Shown in pieces: positions 48,811 through 59,826 of a stretch of 64,000 bases of DNA. Each line of letters opens with the position of its first letter. Within the stretch, counting starts at the first letter, position 1. Origin of the DNA: Stenogyne calaminthoides (taxonomy: Eukaryota; Streptophyta; Magnoliopsida; Lamiales; Lamiaceae); the NCBI GenBank assembly GCA_037126765.1, contig JBBCBC010000034.1, positions 15,932,691 to 15,996,690 of the forward strand. The letters run 5' to 3'. The notes beneath the pieces are model-generated. The model worked only from the letters and a program-made list of their open reading frames with translations. It was not told where the DNA came from and made no database searches. The position numbers and the translations under genes are program-made.

Positions 48811-49383
48811 TAGTAATTTGCTACGTGGACAAACATATTTTTGGGTACAGTAGTAATCTAAAATCTGACACATTATTTTGATGGAGACAGGAGACCAAAG
48901 TTAAAATCAAAATTATTGTTGCTTGTTTGTGTTCCAACCTTTTTTTTTTTTTTATCAGAATGTGTTCGAACAATATAGTCCATCGAGAATATCACTTTTA
49001 TATGTGAACACAAACTAAATAAACTTAAAATGTGATTTTGGAAAGTAGAATAATTTTAGTTGGACGTCTGATCCAAAAATCGAACAGAAAATATTTGTTG
49101 ACCGTATAACTTTCTTCCGGCATATTGAAATATTATCGTGAATAATTATTTTGGACGGTCATACGGATTGGTAGCAATCAATTGATCAGTTTCGAGAACA
49201 CAATCATGAAATTTCAGTGAAATTCTTGTGTGAGAAGTGAGAACATCTCGCACTGCGATTGTTTTTTTAATAAAAAGTTTAATCAATTTCTTTTAGGTGA
49301 GTGCTTCATTTTTCCAAAAAAAAATTGTAAAATATTTATTTAAGGTATAACTTGAAAATTGATGAAGTACTATATTTTACCTT
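48811..49383. other. AT-rich spacer, nothing recognised
   Basis: No gene or clear repeat. Confidence 0.45.
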
Positions 49384-49560
49384 ACAAAGTTCATGTGCAA
49401 CTGGTGCACGAATTTAAAATTCGTGCACTTGCCCCAACTCAATACATATATCTACATAATATGTTTAATATATTCAATGAATCAATTATTTTTTAAGTAG
49501 GTCTCGTGTGCACCCAAGTGCACCGTGCACTCATGACCCATTTTAGAGAAACGGGTCGAA
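49384..49560. repeat. GTGCAC-family sequences
   Basis: gtgcaactggtgcacg with an adjacent palindrome (aatttaaaatt) and cgtgcacttgcccca, then at 49508 tgtgcacccaagtgcaccg with actcatgacccattttagag. The first part has a relative at 63933, the second at 54806 and 61600. Confidence 0.5.
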
Positions 49561-49600
49561 GTTAAAATGTTGTAGCGCTGCAAGCATGTAAGCTTACAAA

Positions 49601-49760
49601 GTTAGGATGTGGCCAATGGTTGAAACACCTTATTTCTAGATACAGGTACAAGGTTCGATTCGGCTTTATTTCTTTTCTTCCCTAATTTTATTATAATTTT
49701 TTTTACTATTTTTATTTTATTTTGAATTGCTCAAATTTCGGTATTGATGAAAAATTAGGT
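49601..49760 (+). mobile_element. Possible SINE head
   Basis: gtggccaatggttgaaac (A-box-like) and aggttcgattcgg (B-box-like) are about 45 bases apart, followed by T-rich sequence. No second copy was found in the window. Confidence 0.3.
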
Positions 49761-49794
49761 CCTTGATGAATGAATGAGAGCTAATATTTGAACC

Positions 49795-50225
49795 GTGCAA
49801 CTAGAAGATATATAAACATGCAACTAGCTAATACAAAAACATACAACTATATAATACAGAAGCATGCAACTAGCTAATACTGAACCGTGCAACTAGAAAA
49901 GCATAAAAACATGCAACTAGCTAATACTTAATCGTGCAACTAGAAAAAAAATATAGAAACATGCCACTAGTTAATATTAAAACATGCAACTACCTAATAC
50001 ATCAATATACAATTATATAACACAAAAATATGCAATTATAGCAAATACAGAAACATGCAACTATATAACACAAACATCCAACTAGCTAATACTGAACCGT
50101 GCAACTAAAAAACATATAAACATGCAAATAGCTAATACTGAACCGTACAACTAGAAAACATAGAAACATACAACTAACTAATACTAAAATTACTTTCAAC
50201 TATATAATGCATAAATGTGCAATAG
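49795..50225. repeat. Minisatellite, atgcaactagctaatac units
   Basis: About 430 bp of degenerate units of 20-25 bp (aaacatgcaactagctaata and aaccgtgcaactagaaaa). The gtgcaacta word is the same one found inside the GTGCAC-family MITEs. Confidence 0.85.
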
Positions 50226-50374
50226 AAAAATTAATCAATTTCAGGGAAGTGGAACCACAACAAGTAATCAAGCAACATCAACATGCGATTCGTATTCCAA
50301 AACCCCACACACATCTCCCTCCGCCATTGTTGCTTTTTCGTAAGCCTTTTCAGGGAAGCAATTAGTGCTTATTT

Positions 50375-50800
50375 CTACATTATGTACGGGCTTTGTAGTT
50401 GAAATTTATTTAATTGTAGATCTGTTAGTAGTCGAGATCTCTTGCAGACAGAATTCAACGTACGATTGCCACTAACGGCTGAAGAAATCGGTATCATTGC
50501 TGAATCCAGGTCTCCATTAATCCGACTCGGACGAAAACCAGGGAGTGACAGAAGAGAGAGCCACAATTTTCTCAGTTTGTGTAAGATGAACAATGAAAAT
50601 CGAGGAATAATCAAAGTAAAATCGAAGGTGAAGGTAGGGTGGAAAGAGAAAATCTGAGAAGAGGAGAAGGGGAGAAGATGGCGATTTTTTAAATTGAACC
50701 CTAAAAAATGAATTAAAAATCCTGAATTTAGTATTTTATATGATCTGGACTCTGCTAATAAAGTAGGGGAGGGGTGGGTGCACGGATCTAAGATCAACAT
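50375..50800 (-). other. Open frame of 141 codons, unrecognised
   Basis: It is open from about 50800, with no motif I know. On the minus strand the first part is pyrimidine-rich (cttctccccttctcctcttc), like a 5' leader. A piece of gene leader captured by a repeat is as likely as a gene. It lies between GTGCAC-family sequence at 49384 and gggtgggtgcacgg at 50774. Confidence 0.2.
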
Positions 50801-51970
50801 AAAATATTAGTTTATCAACATAATTACGGATTGGACAAGATCAACATATAAAAAAATTAATTATGAGATTTATCATTTTAGTTAATTAGTTCATACCTTG
50901 TCCAACAAGTTGGGGACCCCACTCTCAATTTCTTATATATATATATTTTACTGTTTACATATAAGAATTATTTATTAAATAAGAATGAGTATTATAGATT
51001 ATAGATATCATGTATAAAAATTTTAGTTGAAGATAAACAAAGTATTATGTGCATCATGTTGTTAATCTTGTAAAAATCAACACTCTATAAATAAAATTAA
51101 AGTAGGTAACAAAATGAAAGATGATTTTCAAAACATATAAATGTATTTTTTTGTTAATATAAAGATGTTTAGTCCAAATAATTTTGAAAAATATATATAA
51201 AATAATGTTTATACACTATGTTATAAAGATGTAATTTTAAAATTTTGGGAGGATATATATAGTAATGATAAAAATAAAATGTTGGGAGGATATATATAGT
51301 AGTAAAAATAATGTTGCTTTTTTGACATTTATGAAAAGAAAAAACAAGTATAGAATTGATCAAAATGAAAAATGTTTAATTAAGTATGGAACAGAGAGTG
51401 TTATTTCTCAATGCATGTCCAATTACTTTCATAAAAAAAATGTTTTATTGAAAAGTTATGAGTCAAAATTGCACTAAATTAAAGTAATGTGCGAGTATTA
51501 CTGATTTCTTATTATACTTTTCACCTTTCCTAATTCTAATAAAGTACTAGTAATTATTATAGCAATTAATTTGTTTTAGAAAAAAATTATAATCCATTAC
51601 AAGCATACCAAAGTTTTAGTATCACGATTCACAGCTAATTTCCGAAATGAATGGGTCCATGATACAGAAAAATTAAATTATTAATAAATTGCAAAATGTT
51701 GAAAAAAAGAATTATACTCCTATAGTTGAAAAAGTTACGTCTCCCAATTATAAAGAATTTGGAGTCAACAATAAGATAAACTCATAAAAGTTTTTCTATT
51801 GTTGGATGTTTGAATTTAAGGAAACAAAAGTTACTCACCGACCCATATGAAGAGCCCAGCTGTCGTTAGAGTAGATGACTTTGTTTATCATAAGAGAACT
51901 ATAGTTATATTGTTGTTAATCGATAAATTTTGATTGTTTTATCTTTAAATTAAATCTTAAGCTAGACTTA
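50801..51970. other. AT-rich spacer, nothing recognised
   Basis: Only a local direct repeat, tgggaggatatatatagta at 51246 and 51284. No gene. Confidence 0.45.
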
Positions 51971-52258
51971 GGGGTGTATTCAATTGGGATTCTATTAAAT
52001 CTTTTTGGACTTTAAAAAGTCCATGGATTTATAAAATCATAGACTCTACGAAGAGTTTGACTGACTTTTATTATTGATTTTACATGGATTTTCATACAGG
52101 ATTGTGGAATACACTTTTTTATTGATTTACATAAATTTTCATAGACTCCGGAGCTGGAACTATTAATGCAAATGTATATGGAACACACTTATATATAAAA
52201 AAATTATTCAAATTGTTTAGAAAAAATACCAAAATATATTAGTTCAAAAAAAATATTA

Positions 52259-52402
52259 TTATTCATCATTACTATTCTCATCTTCATTTTCATCATCTTC
52301 ATTTCCATCACTGTTATACCTCAGCCTCATTTCCCACATAGAACTAGCAATACTCGTTCTCCATGCATTAGCTTCCGTTCTTTGTTGTAGTTGGCTTTGA
52401 GA
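52259..52402 (-). pseudogene. C-terminal remnant of a Harbinger-type transposase
   Basis: It reads QQRTEANAWRTSIASSMW, then an acidic tail of D, E, N and S ending in TAA. The (A)WRxxIAxxMW box closes many plant HARBI1/ALP1-like nucleases. The frame is lost upstream, where the minisatellite begins. Confidence 0.55.
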
Positions 52403-52429
52403 AAACAATTTCGTTCTTTGTTGTAGTTA

Positions 52430-53205
52430 GTTTCCGTACTTGTTTAAATAGAAAAATATTACTTGTTTAAATAGAAAATCATTACTTATATAAATAGAAA
52501 AATATTACTTGTTTAAAAGAAAAATATAACTTGTTTAGATGAAAAGTATAACTTGTTTAAATAAAAAAGTATTACTTGTGTAAATAAAAAGTATTACTTG
52601 TTTAAATGAAAAGTTTTACTTGTTCAAATAGAAAAAAATTACTTGTTTAAATAGAAAAATATTACTTATGTAAAAAAAAAGTATTATTTGTTTAAAAGAA
52701 AAGTATAACTTGTTTAGATGAAAAGTATAACTTGTTTAAATAGAAAAGTATTACTTGTTTAAATAGAAAAACATTACTTGTTTAAATAGAAAAGTATTAC
52801 TTGTTTTTATAGAAAAGTATTACTTGTGTAAAAGAAAAGTATAACTTGTTTTGATGAAAAATATAACTTGTTTAAATAGAAAAATATTACTTGTTTAAAT
52901 AGAAAAATATTACTTGTTTAAGTAGAAAAATATTACTTGTTTAAAAGAAAAGTATTACTTGTTTAAAAGAAAAATATATCTTGTTTAGATGAAAAGTATA
53001 ACTTGTTTAAATAGAAATGTATTACTTGTTTAAATGAAAAGTATTGCTTGTTTAAATAGAAAAATATTACTTATTTAAATAGAAAAGTATTACTTATTTA
53101 AATAAAAAAGTATTACTTGTTTAAAAGAAAAGTATAACTTGTTTAGATGAAAAATATAATTTTAAATAGAACGGTATTACTTGTTTAAATGAAAAGTATT
53201 ACGAA
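52430..53205. repeat. Minisatellite, ttacttgtttaaatagaaaa units
   Basis: About 775 bp, more than thirty degenerate units of about 22 bp (aagtattacttgtttaaat with agaaa or gaaa linkers). It lies inside the Harbinger derivative. Confidence 0.9.
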
Positions 53206-53409
53206 GGTTTTTTTTTTCTGACCTTTCGTCTTCAGAGTTCTCTGAGAGAATACGTAGAAATCTCTGGTTGTTAGAAGAGATTTTGGAGAGTGAAATTTGT
53301 TTATATTTTTGAAAGAGAATCAAAGAAAATTCATAGAATATTAAAATCCATAGACTGTTCAATACTTAAATTTTTTTTGAGACTTTTTAAAATCCGTATT
53401 GAATACCTC

Positions 53410-54805
53410 AGAATAGATTGAAGGAATTTTCATATTAATTACAAGTTACAACTTACAATATAATGCAGAGTTGCTGCGGAAAGATTATACCGATCGAATA
53501 AATTTCATCACTGAACAATAATCAACGAGCACACAAAAAATATAAATCAATTCATAGAAGGTTACATTTATTATACCTAGAGATTGTTATATATAGTTTT
53601 GTAACGATTTGGTTATGTATGATTCGAGGAGAATTTTTTTTTTCCCATAATTTATTTACTAATATTTTTTTATCCCAAAAAAATTAACAAGTTCAATTTT
53701 AATTTAATTTTATAATTGAATAGATTGTCCATTTTTTCTCGAAAAATTGCAAACAATGTTGATTATGACACATGCAAGTTATGTGTCGATAAAATTTGGA
53801 GGTTTTCGATCCCCTCACTAACGTGGATAATGTCTATCTTTTTGCTTTTATTTTTAATTAATTCAATTATATGTGTAAAGTAAAATCAAAACTAAAATTT
53901 AAACTCTACAAATTTAAAACAACTAAATTTTACTGGTACGTGACTTGTGTGTGATCGAAAACGATATCGTTCACAATTTTTTGGTGGAAATGGACTAAAG
54001 TTGGACAATTTTTATTTATTTTTGAATGAAAAGTTAATAATAGATAAATTATGAGACCAAAACATTTTTTTTCTTGTAATTCGAGTTTAATCAAAAAGAC
54101 TAATTATACAAATTAAGAGGTAACGTCTTAAAGTGAATAATACAAGTCATGTATGTGATCATGGCAACAATGAATTAATAACTCTGCACTACAAAGTTTC
54201 TAATAAAAAGATTCAAAGGTACAATGTATCTTTAAAGTGACTTTAAGATACAATTTATACTTAGTTTAAAAAAAAGATACAATTTGTATAAAAAATACCC
54301 CTTGTCTAATTTTTATATGTATTCATAATTTTAATTTTTTTGTTTTGACTAAGTACACATTTTGGGAAAGTACATATTATTTTGAGAAAGTGCAGATTCG
54401 AAATACAAATTTTATAAAATCTGAAATTTAAATTAAATTATATAAAAAATTGTAACTAATAAAAAGTGGAATAAAAAAGACGAAAGTGCAGAAAATTAAA
54501 AAATTGCACTTTAAAATTGGCCTAGTAGTACAAAAAAAAAACTGCATTCCAAAATGTGTCAGAAGTACAGAAAACGTGTCAGAAGTGCAGGAAACGGACA
54601 AAAGGGCAACTTAGAATTTTTAACCATATTTTTATACCTTAGAGTCAAAATAAAGTTACTTTGTACCTTAGAATCACTTGAGGAGTGACTTTGTACCTTA
54701 GAGTCAATCCCCGGCAAAAAATTGTGTGAGACCAATTCATCATAAGGCTGATGCATTATTTTTATTAAAAAATTATCACTATATATTAAGATAAAATGAG
54801 TGAAT
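53410..54805. other. AT-rich spacer, nothing recognised
   Basis: No gene. Scattered short direct repeats (gtaccttagagtcaa at 54635-54705). Confidence 0.45.
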
Positions 54806-55065
54806 TTCTTGTGCACCCAAGTGCACCGTGCACCGTGCACTCATACAACAAAATGACTCATTTAAAAAAATAATAGTGGATCTCATGTGCATTCGGATAT
54901 ACCGTGCACGCATAGTGCATTTTAGAAGCGTGCAACTATTTCAAATAGAAGTATGCAACTATATTTCTATATTAACAGTTTCACTTTTCTGTGTAAATAA
55001 GTTGCATTTTTCAGCATAATAAGTTGCATGTTTTTAAAATGCACTATGAGTGCATACAAGACCTA
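54806..55065. mobile_element. GTGCAC-family sequences, copies 2 and 3
   Basis: 54810-54842 holds gtgcacccaagtgcaccg, then caccgtgcactcat. From 54885 atgtgcattcggatataccg, gtgcacgcatagtgcatttt and agaagcgtgcaact are closed by aaaatgcactatgagtgcat at 55036-55055, an inverted counterpart, giving an element of about 170 bp. Confidence 0.6.
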
Positions 55066-55844
55066 ACCGTATTTTATATTTGGATCTATATGGATATCCA
55101 ATTTTTAAAATACGTGTAGAGAAATTTGGTTACAGATTATTTTATATTATCCATAATGAGTTCTACCCAAGATAAAGGCAACTAATTAATAAACTTTCTC
55201 ATTTAAGAACATTATTCACTTAAATTGATAATAAGCTAACGCGGATATATAGTTTGTATTAAATATAATTAACTTGATCATGTTTAACATAAGATTATAA
55301 GAAACCTGTAAAAAAGAAACACGATACTAAGACTAATATGCACTTTTACCAAAAACGTAATGCATGCACTTAAGAAAAAAGAGAAACAAGACTAAGCAAT
55401 TTCATATCCCTTTTCAAAAAAATCCAATGATGAATCCTTAATCTCATTTTATTCGTTTATTTTTATTTAATATATAATATCCGTTTCCCTTTTATTTTTA
55501 TTGTTTATTTATCATGCCCATTATTTTATTTAGAATAAAGAATCCCAACAGCCAACTACCTCATACTTTTCCGCCCCACTAATGCTATATCTAACATCCG
55601 TTTTGATTTTTCTATTCCAATTGTCGTATTTAATTGGTGTATTAAACCTACTAAATTTTTAATATATAAATTCAAAATATAATAGTTCGTTAAATATTTT
55701 TAATTATTTCACGTGATATCATTCATTCATATTGTGAATACATCCTATCATATATATATAACATAGATTTACGTTAACTAAGAATTTTTGCATGAGAGTA
55801 CTAGTTCATATGTGAGACCAAATATTTTTATAAATATTTATGAG
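55066..55844. other. AT-rich spacer, nothing recognised
   Basis: No gene or clear repeat. Confidence 0.45.
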
Positions 55845-56025
55845 ACAAAAACTCATATGAAACGGTCTCATGCATGTGACGTGTTATAATTTAACACAAA
55901 TTGCACTCACCTCTCCTAAAGTGTTAAAACGTCAATGCTCAATTTATACACCGTCTCACCATGAGACCGTCCAACTTATACCCCGTCTCACCATAAGACC
56001 ATTTCATGCAAGTATCCCTCTATTT
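55845..56025. repeat. Dispersed GTCTCAT repeat, copy 2
   Basis: Same word order as 23897-24054. Here ccgtctcaccatgagaccgt and ccgtctcaccataagaccat stand in tandem near the right end. Confidence 0.55.
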
Positions 56026-56360
56026 ATGGTACTCCAGTCTTGTTTTTTAAGTGTTATGTAAATTTATAAAAATATCATCCATCATATATATATGAGCTTG
56101 TATCATATAAATTTTTGTGCTTTGTTGTAACCTGAAAATGTAATTACATATATGCATGGTAGGATATAATTTTTATTTTTATTTTATTTTATAACTAATT
56201 TTAGTCTTTTTGGGAAAATGAAACAATAAAACTTTATACGATCGATTTCATTATGTATGAATCCTATTTTCCCTTGTTGATGAGGCACCTACGACTGCTA
56301 TTTGAGTATATACATATTGAATAAACACTCCTTATTCAACAGGCGTGATCTGTCAAATTT

Positions 56361-56585
56361 GAATAGATCAAGTGGTTAGAGTTCTACTACCTAAAATTAC
56401 AATCACAATGTCTTGAATTCGAGACATAGAAAAATGATTTATGGCCTCTTATGGCGGTCTCCCTTGTAGTGGGGTGGTGGTCCCACTCTTATAGCGGTAG
56501 TATTGCTGTTGCGGTGCGGTTACGGTTCCCTTCGATAGCGAGACAAAAAGATATGTCATTTGGTTGTTGTGTCGACTTTACTTCA
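56361..56585 (+). mobile_element. SINE, copy 2
   Basis: gatcaagtggttagagttc (A box) and cttgaattcgagaca (B box) are 35-40 bases apart, followed by the same body words as 47002-47215. It is better preserved at the tRNA-like head. Confidence 0.55.
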
Positions 56586-57186
56586 TCAATTCAAGTTCCA
56601 GAATAGTTATACATGCATTAATTAAGTTGTTAGTTTAATTTTTTTTTTATTGGCACAAATTAGGTTAAAATATTTCAAACTCAATGTAAGAATTATTAAG
56701 TTGCATGCTTTGTGAATATTGAGAAATACATTTTGAGAATTTAATATGGTAACAGTATTACATACATAAAGTGTTTAATTAAGACTTTAACTAAACAATT
56801 AAGGTCACATTTTTGGGACGGTCAGCCTCTAGAACGTTTGTCGATTAAATTGTAATTTGTCCTCTTGGATTTGATTTTGTTATTTGTCGGGATTTGAGTA
56901 CCCCTTATACGTACTCAACTAATGAATTTCATTTTTATCTTAAAAAAACAATTAAGATCACATAAGTAGTTTCTTACCGAATGCTTTTATAATTGGAATG
57001 GGCAATGGTTTACCCGGTCAACGTACTTTCTTCTTTTTTGTCTTTTTTTAATTAATTAATTAATTCCTTTTTATACCTTTTCATAAAAATATATATCAGT
57101 ATTTTACTGAAAGAAGTATAATTTTGTAATTGTCAGCTGGTCGATTTGTTTGATTAATGGTGAATCTCAACTGATAGTGATAATAA
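56586..57186. other. AT-rich spacer, nothing recognised
   Basis: No gene. Confidence 0.45.
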
Positions 57187-57479
57187 CGTTGAGAGAAATT
57201 AAATAAATGAATTAATTTTGCATTTTTTTATAAGTTCGAACTTTTAGCTGAGACGAAATTCTTTTATGGTATCAGAGCTTAGGCTCAGCCCAGATCATGG
57301 GTTCAATTCCCGTGGAAAGCAATCCACCCATTTAAAATTGTCCACTCGTTGAACCTCCTTCCCAGAGGACAGAGGATTCGGTCCACGAGTGAGGGGGAGT
57401 GTTGAGGGAAATTAAATAAACGAATTAATTTCGCAACTCTCTATAAGTTCGGACTTTTAGATGAGATAGAATTCTTTCA
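57187..57479 (+). mobile_element. TRIM retrotransposon, 293 bp
   Basis: LTRs of 80 bp at 57187-57266 and 57400-57479 (gttgag.gaaattaaataaa through agttcg.acttttag.tgag). The initiator-Met primer site tggtatcagagc is perfect at 57267-57278, directly after the 5' LTR. A purine tract gagggggag at 57391-57399 directly precedes the 3' LTR. The interior is 133 bp and non-coding. Flanks aataa and aaata are similar but not identical. This is a textbook terminal-repeat retrotransposon in miniature, which needs proteins from another element to move. Confidence 0.85.
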
Positions 57480-58679
57480 AAATAGAAAAACTAATTAGGT
57501 CATTCACAAAAACTTCTACTTCTATGTACCCATGTTCACATGAATTTTCAATTTCAAAGTATTACTGTTAAACTATATAAAATATAGGGACAAACACTTA
57601 TGTGAACCTCAATACACGAGGAACTCTATTTTTTTAACATCACTGTTATGTACAAAATTTATTATTATTATTTATAGAAAATTTATCATAATTATGCACA
57701 AAAATTATCACGGTTCGAAAATAAGATATTTTCAAATGAACATGTTTCCATGTTGTGCTCAAATATTATTCATAGTTTGTCATGACTTTTTTATTTGCGA
57801 AATAATTTTTATCTTTAAATGACATTTAAAGCTCATATGAACTGAATGTCTTGAAGAATCGAAGTGACATTTAAGTGCTTCTACATATTTTTTTTTTGAA
57901 AGAAAGTGCTTCTACATATAATAAATTAGAATTTGCAAACATGTACTAGGTCTATCTCGAGCAGGCTTGATTGGCACAAATAAAAAAATAATACTATAAA
58001 AGGTAAGCGACTTAATAAGAAAACTGTCCTGAAATTGTAGAAAGAAAATAAAAAAATAGGCACTTATTTTCCAACAATAAAAAGTGATTAATAAACACTT
58101 ATTTTAAAAGTGATTATACACAACTCTTTGAAGAAAAAAAAGTGCTACTTACGAAGACATATTTGCAAACATACACTAATTAATTGTGTGAGACTTTAAA
58201 AAATTATGAAGTAGAGTTTGCAAACAGTTGGCGTATGGAAGTCGTACACAATTTTTAATTTTTATAGCTTTGAAAACTTGTCATTATATTTTATTTTTAA
58301 ATTGACAAGTAAATTGAAGATTTTTTTTCCTAAAATTTTTGAGCCGTACCATTAGATCTTCGTCGAATTAAGTCATGAACTTTAATTTAAATGGTGCAAA
58401 AGTTTCAAAACCTGTCGGATGCTTATAGTACAACTCAACTCATACATGAGACGTACACTTGTGTGTATATTTGGTGTTGACTATTGAATTTGAGGCTTTG
58501 AGCTAGATGGAATTAACTGTATATCCATCAAATTAAAAATGATTGAGCGCCACAAATGAAGGATGTGTCTGCATTTGCTATGATTTTAAATATTACGGGA
58601 TTAAAATTAAATTCATTCCATAATTTTTTACTTTTTTCAAAATGATTTCATGATTTTTCATTTTTCTAATTTAACCCAA
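57480..58679. other. AT-rich spacer, nothing recognised
   Basis: No gene. aagtgcttctacatat occurs twice near 57870-57920. Confidence 0.45.
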
Positions 58680-58811
58680 CACTACAAGAATATAGACTTT
58701 TGACAATAATAATCATGTCATTAAAAATTGTTCAGGTCATTATTAGCCAAAAAAAACACTACTGATAATATAACATGATTGTCTTCATTAAAGGTATATC
58801 TTCTTGTAGTG
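58680..58811. mobile_element. Small MITE with CACTACAAGAA ends
   Basis: 132 bp with perfect ends cactacaagaa and ttcttgtagtg. The ends are those of CACTA-type elements, but the flanking triplets (caa, tat) do not match. Non-coding. Confidence 0.6.
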
Positions 58812-59826
58812 TATGGTATGTATTCAAGTGGTATTCTTTTCGTCCCAAATTATTGAAAATTGTACGAAACATAGTCGCTTTTAGCATGTATCAGTCACGT
58901 GCTATAGAATTCCAGTAGAACTAGCATTTTTTTTTTTGGCACGACTTACCAATTAATTAAATATTAAACACAGTTTTGAACAAAAATATATCAAAATTTG
59001 AAAAGTTACAAAAATAATTCAAATATATATTTCAAATATGTTTATAAAGTAATTTAATTCAAAATATAAAAAAATAACACTTTTGTGAACTAAATTTTTA
59101 CATGAACTAATGCAAAAAAATTATAACTATTTAAAAATGTTTTATTTTTTAAACAAGTACATTTTTAAGCAGGGATAATTCTTATGCGCATAAGAGTGAT
59201 AGTTTTTGTGCATAATAATGATAATTTTTATACATAAAAATAATATTGAAGATATATAGTTTACCGCGAACTCGGGTTCACACAAGTTTTTTTCAAATAA
59301 AAACAAAGACATTGTATTATAATTTCTGAAAATTATTTAAAATTAATCTATCTAAGAATTAATCTGAAAATTATTATAAAATTAATTAATTATATATATA
59401 TATATATTAGTTGCATTATAATCAAGTATGAACGAATCAAGGGTAGATGATTTTTTTCTTAGACCATATCAAATCCGGATTCTCCCGCCCGACAACACTT
59501 GTCAAAACTTTATGATTCTGTCTTTCTTGAAACCTAGTCCCTTCTCAAATCCTTGCATGATCATATGAACATTCCCAGATAGTAATTTCATCATGATACA
59601 AATCCGAAACTAATGAACATCCCTAGAATATTGCTAATTTCATGATACAAATTAAATCTGAAATTAATGATCAATTTGTACACACATCATATTAAACTAT
59701 ATTTGTACACACATCATATTAATTCATGAAACTCATGATCATATGCACAATGATCTTATTAGTTAATTCCAAGTCTAATTCTATGTTATATATATTGTAT
59801 AAATAAACTATATTGTGATCTAGCTC
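58812..59826. other. 3' flank of the lipase gene, AT-rich
   Basis: No gene. An (AT)n run lies at about 59392-59407. Near the lipase, atttgtacacacatcatatta is tandemly repeated at 59666-59720. Confidence 0.45.

Larger units (their letters stand above)
51971..53409. mobile_element. PIF/Harbinger derivative, about 1.44 kb
   Basis: Left end ggggtgtattcaattgggat; the right end's complement begins gaggtattcaatacgga. Both continue with a ttttaaaaagtc/tttaaaaagtcc block and a ccatagact-type word. tta lies before the left end; the right duplication is unclear. Inside are a transposase tail (minus strand) and a large minisatellite. Most of the transposase gene is missing. Confidence 0.6.

Noticed and set aside
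52430..53205. CRISPR-like array
   Set aside because: Units are contiguous and degenerate with no unique spacers, in a plant genome. It is a minisatellite.
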